Of a stretch of DNA of 64,000 nucleotides, positions 52,191 to 60,069 are shown one piece after another. How positions within the stretch are numbered: the stretch's first letter is position 1; each line of letters opens with the position of its first letter. Both the position numbers and the translations under genes were made by a program. This DNA is from CAVDHB01 sp963608705 (GTDB taxonomy: Bacteria > Bacteroidota > Bacteroidia > Bacteroidales > Bacteroidaceae): assembly GCA_963608705.1 (NCBI GenBank), contig CAVDHB010000023.1, forward strand, positions 62,001 to 126,000. The letters are read 5' to 3'. Under the pieces are notes generated by a model. That model was not told the origin of the DNA. It searched no databases and worked only from the letters and a program-made list of their open reading frames with translations.

Positions 52191-54062
52191 TTAGCTCCAG
52201 AAACTTGTATAGCCAGAAACGAGCTTGTCTTTCATTTCCTTCAGCTTTGCCAACGAAATGGATTTGACGGCATTCTCTTCTCCCGATACAGTCTTCAAGT
52301 TATCTTCAATCGTTTTGCTTAGACGGTCAAGGAATTTGTCGCTTACCTTTGTGTCATCACCCTCAATTCGGGATAACACTTTCATGTTGGTAATCTCGTC
52401 CAAGGCACGAGCCATGACATATCCTTGCGGCAGCTTCTCGTCATTCTCACCCTTGTTGTAAGGCAAGTTGTTCACCACATACAGAAGAAACTCATTGCGT
52501 GTACGATAAGCCACCTTGAATGGCGTGCCTTCCAAAACAGCATTAACAGCATCAAGGTAAGTCAACACCGTTTCACAGACCTCCTTGTTTGCATCATCAT
52601 ACACATCCACTCCTTCAACGGCACTGCCTATAAGTTCCGCCTTGCCAAGCTTGCCTATCTGCTCATGGCGTGTTGTCAAGCCTCCATGTAAATCCACTTC
52701 GTTCATTTCGATAGTCATTGCTCGGTCAAGAACCTTGCGGGAGAATGAGAAAGTCGTCTCATCCATGTTTACCGTACCCACAACTATGAGGTTTTGAGGG
52801 ATGCAGATACCGTCCTTTAAGAAGCGATTGCGCACATTATCATCACTCGTCAATTCGCTCGTAAGCACAGGATACCAATCTTCACCTGATTTTTCAAGAA
52901 TAGGGTCTGTCGTGACAGTTCCATCCTCATAGCTCTTGCGAGACTCGATTACACTCAGATATTCCGCAAAATACTGCTCCACAGGCGCAAGGTTCATTTC
53001 ATCCAAGCATAAGAAGTATGGAGTTTCTGTATCTTCCCATGCTTTCGCAACGAACTTCAAGAAAGCTCCTGACACAAACTCAGCCTTTCCGCTGACACGG
53101 CTCACATAGCCAATCAAGTCACTTGAGTCATGCCAATTAGGTTTCACCTGTATCATTTGGAAGTTTTTGGGCTTTTGCGCCTTATATTCATCTGTGTCTT
53201 TATTCCAACAAGCTCTTGCCAATTCTCGCACAATTCGGCTTTTACCTGTGCCAGAAATTCCTGCAAGCAACAGGAAAGGCTTGGATTTGATGGCGGTGAT
53301 GTAAGGACGATAAAATGAGCTTTTAAGCTTTACAACAGGAACATCGTTTTGAATAATACTCATGGATTTATCCCAAAAGGCAACTCCATATTTCTTAGAT
53401 TTAATCAGCTTATATAGCTTTAGCCCATCAGAAACAGCTGTTGGAAGTGGTATCTTGGCCTTTGAACAAATTTGAGCTGCATTGCTAATGCATCCACCGT
53501 ATTTAATACCGAACAGAAGCAGATTTCCTGTTTTAGAATTATCATCAGTACCATCCTTATACATTTTTGCAAGGATTTCCGCCAATTCGTTTTCTGTATA
53601 ACTTCTATTTTCCTCATCATCAAGGATTATCTTTGATAATGTGCAGGCGACCGATGGAGCTTGTGAAGTTTGTTTGATAATGCTCATGTCTTCCAATTTT
53701 ACTAAGCGGCCAACCACATGGGGCTTTGATGGTACCCAAATTGTATATTTTGAACGATCACTTGAAAACCAATATATTTCAGAAGTATTGGCTATGATAC
53801 TATCTACAACAGCCCGATTTGATCCCTTGTTGTTTAAAAGTTGACTTGTATTAAAAGGGACATTCTCTTCAATTTTGGTAGCCAATGCTTCCAAGAAAGA
53901 TTCTGGGAAGGTAACATCTTTCCCCTCAGGTGTTTTAGCATATAATCTGTTTTCAACCCTATCAATCCGAACAAATACGCACTTGTTATCTCCTCTGACA
54001 TAACTCAAATTAGAATCAGGTATCAATTCAGATATAAGTTCTATTAAATGACTTAAATTCAT
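52191..54062 (-). CDS. McrB-like AAA+ NTPase of the restriction operon
   Basis: A 623-residue motor subunit. The N-terminal ~250 residues are unlike known McrB readers and probably hold the DNA-recognition part (SEIYWFSSDRSKYTIWVPSK). The AAA+ core has Walker A AGISGTGKSRIVRELA (268-275), Walker B FLCLDEMNLAPVEQYF (~350) and the McrB-type NxxD signature VVGTVNMDETTFSFSRKVLDRA. McrB proteins use GTP and translocate DNA until the McrC nuclease cuts. The gene starts 5 bp after the methyltransferase stop. With a cognate C5 methyltransferase, this is more like LlaJI or BsuMI than type IV McrBC, which cuts methylated DNA. Confidence 0.87.
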   Translation of the reverse strand: MNLSHLIELISELIPDSNLSYVRGDNKCVFVRIDRVENRLYAKTPEGKDVTFPESFLEALATKIEENVPFNTSQLLNNKGSNRAVVDSIIANTSEIYWFSSDRSKYTIWVPSKPHVVGRLVKLEDMSIIKQTSQAPSVACTLSKIILDDEENRSYTENELAEILAKMYKDGTDDNSKTGNLLLFGIKYGGCISNAAQICSKAKIPLPTAVSDGLKLYKLIKSKKYGVAFWDKSMSIIQNDVPVVKLKSSFYRPYITAIKSKPFLLLAGISGTGKSRIVRELARACWNKDTDEYKAQKPKNFQMIQVKPNWHDSSDLIGYVSRVSGKAEFVSGAFLKFVAKAWEDTETPYFLCLDEMNLAPVEQYFAEYLSVIESRKSYEDGTVTTDPILEKSGEDWYPVLTSELTSDDNVRNRFLKDGICIPQNLIVVGTVNMDETTFSFSRKVLDRAMTIEMNEVDLHGGLTTRHEQIGKLGKAELIGSAVEGVDVYDDANKEVCETVLTYLDAVNAVLEGTPFKVAYRTRNEFLLYVVNNLPYNKGENDEKLPQGYVMARALDEITNMKVLSRIEGDDTKVSDKFLDRLSKTIEDNLKTVSGEENAVKSISLAKLKEMKDKLVSGYTSFWS

Positions 54063-54066
54063 AGAC

Positions 54067-55191
54067 TTAACAATTTACTTTGTTAATATAATCAGCGAAA
54101 CTCTTTGCAATTCCATTGGCCAATAGAAATGGAACTCCGTTACCAATTGTTTTAAATGCATCTGATAAAGTAACATCTTTGGGTAAGATGAATTCCTTGG
54201 GCAGAGATTGTATTGCAAGAGATTCTGCAACAGAAATTCGTCTTGGCAAATAAGGATGTATATGAACTTCGTTGTTACCATAAGCTGCTGTAGGAGAGTA
54301 TCTCCATCTATGCAATCTTTTGTAGCATTTCTTTTCGACATCACCTTCATCTTTAGTGGTAAAACGTACGATACCTGCTCTTGGCTTAAAAAACATATCC
54401 TCATTTGGATGATGTTCAACATCATTTTTTTTCCACCAATATTCTACAGTTAATTCTTTTATTATTCCATTTGGCATAGATGTATCACTCATTTCCTTAT
54501 ATGGGTCTTTGGTCGGCCATGGAAGTCTTTTTATTTCATTTAGATTATACGTTTTGTGAGCATCCCAAGGGAATTGCTCAAGACTCCCGTTGGAAGTAGG
54601 TAAAGATAACTCATCGACAATATGATTTTGAACACCAATAAGGATAATTCTATCTCTATCTTGTGGAACTCCAAATTCCAAAGAATTGACCAGCTGTTCT
54701 GTCAATAAATACCCAGCATCTCGAAATTCCGCTTTCAGTTCTTCGAAGAATTCCCTATGACGAGATGTACGATATAATCCCTTGACATTCTCAAATAAAA
54801 AAAAGTCTGGTCTTATAGTACAAATAAGTTTAGCATAAGAACCTGACAATTTGCCATTTTCGCCTTCTTTTCCTTTATTCTTACCAGCTACAGAAAAATC
54901 CGGACATGGAGGTCCACCAATAAAGCCAGTTAGACTCTCTTGTTTTGATTCTTCTACCCAATTTGCCAATTGACGCAAACTGTCTTCATGTTTCCCGTCT
55001 ATATACTCCGTTATATCCTTTATATGATGTCCATATCTTGGTGTCGGCAAACGCATGTTACTTCTCGCATATTGATAAATTCGGTTAAATGCCTTAGAGT
55101 ATTCGTTTACAAAAAGGATATTATAATCCCCTTGCAACTCAAATCCTAAATCAAGAAAACCGGCACCAGCAAAAAAAGAAAATATATTCAT
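54067..55191 (-). CDS. DNA (cytosine-5)-methyltransferase of the restriction operon
   Basis: A 374-residue m5C methyltransferase. Motif I is IFSFFAGAGFLDLGFE, the catalytic loop GGPPCPDFS has Cys96, motif VI is FLFENVKGL (Glu134), motif VIII is FGVPQDRDRIILIG (QxRxR) and motif X is FKTIGNGVPFLLANGIA. All catalytic motifs are intact. The target-recognition region (~190-320) has no recognisable specificity. Only one methyltransferase is present, so the site would need to be palindromic for both strands to be protected; LlaJI, with an asymmetric site, has two. First intact gene of the operon. Confidence 0.92.
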   Translation of the reverse strand: MNIFSFFAGAGFLDLGFELQGDYNILFVNEYSKAFNRIYQYARSNMRLPTPRYGHHIKDITEYIDGKHEDSLRQLANWVEESKQESLTGFIGGPPCPDFSVAGKNKGKEGENGKLSGSYAKLICTIRPDFFLFENVKGLYRTSRHREFFEELKAEFRDAGYLLTEQLVNSLEFGVPQDRDRIILIGVQNHIVDELSLPTSNGSLEQFPWDAHKTYNLNEIKRLPWPTKDPYKEMSDTSMPNGIIKELTVEYWWKKNDVEHHPNEDMFFKPRAGIVRFTTKDEGDVEKKCYKRLHRWRYSPTAAYGNNEVHIHPYLPRRISVAESLAIQSLPKEFILPKDVTLSDAFKTIGNGVPFLLANGIAKSFADYINKVNC

Positions 55192-55229
55192 TCAAGTCTA
55201 TTATTTGGCAAACAAATGCCATTACATCT

Positions 55230-55562
55230 TTATTCGACAAATGCAATCTGCGGCTTGCGAGAGTCGCCATTTTGAGCAACAAGATAGCAAGCGTAGCGTG
55301 TTAGCATGATGTCATCTATCTGACGCTCAGTGCCAGAACCTATAACAACCATTTTATTGACGCCAATAAAATGGTCTTCTATATTTTGTCCAACATTTGC
55401 ACATGCTTCCTTGGCTTTATCTATCACTTTCGTGAAATTTTGCCAAAGTTTGTATCCCAACAAAGAGCATAATTCCCTTGCGCTCCAACATTCCACATCT
55501 TTGAGAACGCATGAGGCTTGTTCAAACTGGGAAAACAGTGCCTGTATTTCTTCTTTTTTCAT
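55230..55562 (-). pseudogene. dinD: Truncated DNA damage-inducible protein D (DinD)
   Basis: 110 codons match the N-terminal third to half of DinD (BRO-N-like domain): CWSARELCSLLGYKLWQNFTK, ACANVGQNIEDHF and LTRYACYLVAQNGDSRKPQIAF. Normal DinD is about 270-300 residues; here a stop follows right after QIAFVE and no remaining DinD sequence is found in the 38 bp before the methyltransferase. So the restriction operon appears to have replaced the rest. The ATG overlaps the stop of a decayed XRE regulator (ATGA), showing that the two were once coupled. Confidence 0.85.
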
Positions 55563-55773
55563 TCTATTTCGTACTTAAAATCTTCGAACCGTACTAAGTC
55601 GGTCAATTCCACATCCAACACTTTCACTGTCATCATCAGACTTGCTAAGTCTGGCTGATTTGAGTTAGTACACCCTTTTGATATAGTATTTGGTCTTTTC
55701 CGAGCAGTCCTGCCAACCAACGGTTATTCAGTTTCGTCTCTGCCAATACAACTTTCAATCTATTCAATTTGCA
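55559..55773 (-). pseudogene. Decayed XRE-type helix-turn-helix regulator
   Basis: In one frame the reverse strand reads CKLNRLKVVLAETKLNNRWL then AGLLGKD. It continues in the next frame as TISKGCTNSNQPDLASLMM and on to TDLVRFEDFKYEIE. Together they match XRE regulators that read about NKWLAxxLGKDPxTxSKWCTN. A one-base loss near 55690-55695 shifts the frame, the expected Trp is Gly (KGCTN), and no start codon remains. The stop overlaps dinD. A once-working regulator-DinD pair is implied. Confidence 0.72.
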
Positions 55774-55868
55774 ATTTGCCCTATTTAATGTATTTCAATA
55801 CACAAAGATAGCGCAAACGAGGAGCAAAAGAGTTTGCTCCCAATTGCCCGAGTGCAACCTGTCTTATG

Positions 55869-55900
55869 CAAAGATACGGAATAAATTCTTATTAAATCAA
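55869..55900 (-). promoter_or_regulatory. Promoter upstream of the XRE/DinD remnant
   Basis: On the reverse strand TTGA (55897-55900), a 20-bp spacer and TATCTTTG (55869-55876). A second TATCTTTG lies near 55804-55811. Because no terminator intervenes, it may now drive the restriction operon. Confidence 0.55.
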
Positions 55901-55974
55901 GACCCAGCCTATAAATAAGAAAAAGGCCGCAAACCTTTCGGCTGCGACCCTATGTCTCACGGCAAATGTGCAGA

Positions 55975-56514
55975 TTAATAGTTCTGCGCCTCTACCTGGA
56001 AGAAGCTCTGCGGATGACCGCATACCGGGCAAATCTTCGGAGCGGACTTGGCAATCACGATATGACCGCACACACGGCACTGCCAGATAGCGTCTCCTTC
56101 TTTAGAGAACACCACACCGTCCTTCACGTTCTTCAACAATTTACGATAACGCTCCTCGTGATGTTTCTCGATGTCAGCCACCGCACGGAACAAGAAAGCG
56201 ATTTTCTTGAAGCCTTCCTCTTCTGCCACTTTGGCAAATTCGGGATACATGTTTGTCCATTCGTATTCCTCGCCATTGGCAGCGTCTTCCAAGTTCACAT
56301 CCGTAGAAGGCACATCACCGTCATGCAAAAGTTTGAACCAGATTTTAGCGTGAGCCTGCTCGTTAGCGGCAGTCTCCTCGAAGAGAGCGGCGATTTGCTC
56401 ATAACCGTCCTTGCGAGCCTTGGACGCATAATAAGTGTACTTGTTGCGAGCCTGAGATTCACCTGCGAAAGCAGCCATCAGGTTCTGTTCAGTCTTTGAT
56501 CCTTTCAGTTCCAT
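55975..56514 (-). CDS. rbr: Rubrerythrin
   Basis: A 179-residue non-heme di-iron protein that reduces hydrogen peroxide in anaerobes. The ferritin-like domain (1-~140) has the iron-ligand motifs AFAGESQARNKYTYYA and AVADIEKHHEERYRKLL, and FEETAANEQAHAKIW. The C-terminal rubredoxin-like domain has two CxxC knuckles (CRVCG and CPVCG). Complete. Monocistronic, with a TATCTTTG -7 box about 50 bp upstream. It is of the general core genome and may mark a small island of host DNA between two accessory blocks. Confidence 0.95.
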   Translation of the reverse strand: MELKGSKTEQNLMAAFAGESQARNKYTYYASKARKDGYEQIAALFEETAANEQAHAKIWFKLLHDGDVPSTDVNLEDAANGEEYEWTNMYPEFAKVAEEEGFKKIAFLFRAVADIEKHHEERYRKLLKNVKDGVVFSKEGDAIWQCRVCGHIVIAKSAPKICPVCGHPQSFFQVEAQNY

Positions 56515-57102
56515 AAGTTTATTGTTTATGTTATTATGATGCTATTAGTCTTCTTTGTTGCTGCAAAGATAATGGCTTTATCTGGAATATACATTGTAAA
56601 GTTGTAATTATTTTAATCCGCAGGCATTAAAAAAGATTAATGGGCCTGTTAGACGCATAAACCACAACCCGCGAAACTCTGTGCTTTCAAGAAGTCACGC
56701 TCTATAGTATCAGCTCCTTATCCTCTTCAGTATGAACTCGTCACTCTCTTGAGTCTGACAACCTCACTCTCTACAGTGTGATGACTTCACGGTGAATAGC
56801 CATAAAAACACGGTGAGAAAGGAGTGCTAACTCACCGCACGGCAAAAATTATACGGTGAGTTAGGGGACGTAATACGGTGCGTTGTAATCAGGTAAGCAC
56901 CGTTTGGCTATGAAGTTCGTTGAAGCGGATTTTCAATCAGCAGGAAAGGAATCCGCAGGAACGTTTGTCTCAACCTCCACAAAAGTTGGATTTTAACTAC
57001 ACAAACGACATAATAGACATAAATAATTATATTACAATATCTTATGTATGAGTTCAACTACATAGAAACTACATTTAACTACATTTTACTACATAGTATT
57101 TT
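56515..57102. other. Repeat-rich intergenic stretch beside the VirE gene
   Basis: 588 bp with no credible ORF. It holds the rubrerythrin promoter (near 56562-56572), dispersed copies of ACGGTGA and its complement (56789-56903), including a CGGTGAG-N12-CTCACCG hairpin (56811-56837), and four ACTACAT repeats (57057-57094) directly next to the VirE stop codon. Confidence 0.6.
57057..57094. repeat. Four phased ACTACAT direct repeats
   Basis: Copies begin at 57057, 57068, 57078 and 57088, so the period is 11, 10 and 10 bp, one helical turn. They end 8 bp before the VirE stop codon. The layout resembles iterons or a co-operative protein site. Confidence 0.7.
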
Positions 57103-59190
57103 TCACATCCTTGTCTGCACATAATACATTTTCCCCTTCATTGTACGTTTTGACTCGTAACCCTCTGCTGTAAGAATACGTCCGAGGCTTCGATGAGAAT
57201 ACTTTGTAGTCCTAAACGTACTATATTCTTTTTCAATACATTGCAAAATATCTACTAACGACATCATCACCCCTTTATCCCCTTCCGGCTTTTGAAACAG
57301 CGAGCTGACAATAGACTCCAGGCTGACCAAACCGAGATAATCCTCGTTGTGCCGCATGATTTCCGCCGTCTCCTCTTTGTTGAACCAATAACGGTCTCCC
57401 CTTCTCACTTCCGCATATAACTGCGCATACATCTGCGGATAATCTACGGGAGAAGTGTTATCAATCATCGAGCCATCCTCTATCCGCACACACAGGAAAC
57501 GACGGCTTCCGCTCTTGTCCGTCAAGGGGTGCAGGCTGTTAGTTGTCCCGATAAAAGAAGCGTACCTGCGGCGTTTCTCCACCGTGCGTCCAAAGGGCAT
57601 CCGAAGTTTCACGTCCTTCTTTTGCAGGATATACTTCAAAAGCGGTTGCTGGCTCTTTTTCAAGGAGTCAAATTCGTCTATGTTGATAAGGGCAAATCGG
57701 GACAGCCCCATATATACATCCGTATCGCTGCGGAAATCAATACGGTCGTCATAATATTCCATCAACTCAGGTGGCAGCACCGTCCGACACAACCACGACT
57801 TGCCACACCCCTGCTTGCCGATAAGCAAAGGGACAATGGCGTTGCCGTGCGCCTCATCCTCCCCTATCCACTGCGCCACCATGGACCGCATCCATACGTG
57901 CAACCGAAACGCAAAATCAGGATGACGAGTAGGAAAACGGTTCGCAAAAGCCGTAACCCGGTCCTTCCCGTCCCACTCCGGCAGTTTCGCCAGGTAATCC
58001 CTCACCGGGTCATACCGTTTGATTGCGTCCGAAGCGAGATAGCGGTCAAGGTCACGGTCCCAGCTCCTAAGTCCGGCTTTCAGCGCCTCGATGGCAATCG
58101 TGGCACGAACACGGGAAGTCAAGTCATTGAAAGGAATATCCAGTCCGTTGCGCACCCTGTATTGCGGCACCCCCTTCATGACATTCATCCTTATCTCGTA
58201 CCTCGTCTCCATGAACGCCTCCATCCGATAGGTCAGCAACGCCGCCTCGTCAATGTTCTTAAAGGGGATTTTCCGGGAGAGCCATTTGCGATAGGCGTTG
58301 TCAAACTTAAGACGTACCAGCCGCTCATCGTTCCCGAACGGCCTCTTGCGCAGCGTAGCCTGGACGCTGAATTCTTCCTCCAACCCCGAAACATGACATT
58401 CGTCCGCCAGAAAATCCAGCACGTCATTCTCCAAAGGCTCATTCGCCCCGCAAGCCACACAAGCCTTCTCATAGGCTGACTTCAAACAAAACTCATACAG
58501 ATGGCACGCACTCCGGTACGCATCCAACCCCGGAAGCACCGTCTCGCTACGCAATGACTCCCCCTTGGCGTGAAACACAGGCACAGAGGAATCCTTGTCA
58601 CTCACCACCACCGGGGAAGCGTCCGGATGGAAATACAAACCCGCGTCATCACTCACCAAACAGAATCCGTCAAACTCCCCGCCATGGGCATCCACGGCCA
58701 AGTCAAGCTGGGAAGCATAGACATAACTGAGCCGTTTGTAGGCGTTCCGCTGCATATTCTCCAAAGAAATCCCCTCCGCACAGGTGAACTTGCACAGCAC
58801 TTTCAAGGACTTCCCGTCTCCACCGACAAACGCCAACATCGTGTAAGGGATGTGTGAGACAAGTTTCCGCAACCTCTCCGCCTCCGTGCAGGACGGAAGT
58901 CCGTTGAACTCCAGCAACACAAGCCGGTTATACCCCACTATCACCGGGTTTCCCTCTTTCTTGCGTATCTCCGCGGTGAAACACACCAAAGGTGTTTCCT
59001 GATACAACTGTGTCAAATTTTCCGCTTTCGCTTTACTTGACAGGAAATTCAAAGCGTCCCGCACGGCAGTCAATCGTTTGGAATACTTCCCGTTCCTCAT
59101 GTCCTCCACAAGCTCCGACAAGGTGCTTCGGGTAAAGGAGGTATTCTCCCCTCTTACCCGCATAAGGGTCACATTAAAATCTTTTTCCAT
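57103..59190 (-). CDS. VirE N-terminal/VirE-type P-loop protein (BT4734-like, DUF3874)
   Basis: A 695-residue protein. Residues ~1-220 are the VirE_N (BT4734/BF3469-like) primase-like domain (CFTAEIRKKEGNPVIVGYN, LLEFNGLPSCTEAERLRKLV, AVDAHGGEFDGFCLVSDD). Residues ~360-620 are a VirE-type P-loop ATPase with Walker A LIGKQGCGKSWLCRT (458-465) and Walker B FALINIDEFDSL (~505). The C-terminus is DUF3874-like. Family members are numerous in Bacteroides accessory DNA and probably have a replication or phage-linked role. Often a HU-like gene and an amidase gene follow; here they are absent and repeats follow instead. Confidence 0.82.
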   Translation of the reverse strand: MEKDFNVTLMRVRGENTSFTRSTLSELVEDMRNGKYSKRLTAVRDALNFLSSKAKAENLTQLYQETPLVCFTAEIRKKEGNPVIVGYNRLVLLEFNGLPSCTEAERLRKLVSHIPYTMLAFVGGDGKSLKVLCKFTCAEGISLENMQRNAYKRLSYVYASQLDLAVDAHGGEFDGFCLVSDDAGLYFHPDASPVVVSDKDSSVPVFHAKGESLRSETVLPGLDAYRSACHLYEFCLKSAYEKACVACGANEPLENDVLDFLADECHVSGLEEEFSVQATLRKRPFGNDERLVRLKFDNAYRKWLSRKIPFKNIDEAALLTYRMEAFMETRYEIRMNVMKGVPQYRVRNGLDIPFNDLTSRVRATIAIEALKAGLRSWDRDLDRYLASDAIKRYDPVRDYLAKLPEWDGKDRVTAFANRFPTRHPDFAFRLHVWMRSMVAQWIGEDEAHGNAIVPLLIGKQGCGKSWLCRTVLPPELMEYYDDRIDFRSDTDVYMGLSRFALINIDEFDSLKKSQQPLLKYILQKKDVKLRMPFGRTVEKRRRYASFIGTTNSLHPLTDKSGSRRFLCVRIEDGSMIDNTSPVDYPQMYAQLYAEVRRGDRYWFNKEETAEIMRHNEDYLGLVSLESIVSSLFQKPEGDKGVMMSLVDILQCIEKEYSTFRTTKYSHRSLGRILTAEGYESKRTMKGKMYYVQTRM

Positions 59191-59229
59191 GGTTATTTTA
59201 TTTGTTAGTATTAAGGTGATTCCGTCTCT

Positions 59230-59262
59230 CGTCCACTTAAATAGTGGACGAAGGCAAAGGTA
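59230..59262 (-). promoter_or_regulatory. VirE promoter with a palindrome at the start site
   Basis: The -7 box TACCTTTG (59255-59262, reverse strand) is followed downstream by CGTCCACT-TAAAT-AGTGGACG (59230-59250), placed over the predicted start. A repressor bound there would block transcription. Confidence 0.5.
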
Positions 59263-60069
59263 CTACACTCTATTAAATAGGCAAGAGTTGTCGATGGAAA
59301 CGAGGACATTTCATGACATAAAAGCCTTTACGTTAGACTGTAAAACGCTTAAAGCGAACATAAATTGTAACTTATAACTGTTTTCGTGAATAGAGATAGG
59401 ATTTATTCGTTGGAACGAATGTATGAAAAAGAAAACTTGTAGAAGGACAATTACTTCATATATATGTTTCGAAACAAGTGGTTCAGGCCAAAGACACAAT
59501 AAATTGGGAAATAACATCTGCGTACTTAATATAAAAAAGTCAACTAAAATCCTTGATCACCCCATACACAAAGAGATACGCTTTCCAAGCATCCAGTTCC
59601 TCAAAGAAGCCATATGGAAAGAAAAACAAGAAGAAATAAAGGCGAAAAGGAACAAGACGCTTATGAAACACCCGATAGGAATCCAGACTTTTGAACAAAT
59701 ATGAAAAGATGGCTATGTCTATGTAGACAAGACCGATAGAAATAGTAAAAGAATCCATAGGAAAACATCGTTTGGTACCAGACAGATAGCATTCGTTCCG
59801 AAAAGTGTAGCAATCCAAGCATTATTCGCTTGGAAAGGTGTAGCATATCTTGTTTATTCGCTTAGAAAAATGCAGTGCATTTTGTTTATTCGCTTGAAAA
59901 ATCTGAGTTCATTGACTATTTGACAGCATCAACTACAGAGTTTTGTCAGACAACGGCTTATCCTATTGGACGAAAGTACGGTACACCTTTCATAACCACT
60001 AATTGCAGAATTTGTTGCAAGTTCCACCCTTTTTCAGTAACTTTACAGGCAAAAAGAAACAAGACGCTT
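59263..60069. other. Intergenic stretch with gene debris and degenerate tandem repeats
   Basis: About 800 bp without an intact gene. It contains the decayed 5' copy of the AAA-ATPase gene (59645-59745) and four degenerate units of about 32 bp beginning ATTCG(C)TT (59789-59908). It also has a -7-like TAACTTTA box and the leader of the intact ATPase (near 60030-60069). Confidence 0.6.
59645..59745 (+). pseudogene. Decayed 5' fragment of an AAA-ATPase/PDDEXK_9 gene
   Basis: About 85% identical over ~100 bp to the leader and first ~27 codons of the intact gene at 60053-60151, including the leader words AACAAGACGCTTATGAAA. It reads MKHPIGIQTFEQI, then a TGA where the intact copy has CGT, then KDGYVYVDKTD before similarity is lost. 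It is a partial duplication or the remainder of a deleted paralogue. Confidence 0.8.

Noticed and set aside
49984..54062. Type IV (methyl-dependent) McrBC
   Set aside because: A complete C5 methyltransferase gene starts the same operon, which would make methyl-dependent cutting self-harmful. A LlaJI-like type II arrangement fits better.
59789..59908. 32-bp repeats considered as a CRISPR array
   Set aside because: The units are contiguous and degenerate with no spacers, and no cas gene is near.
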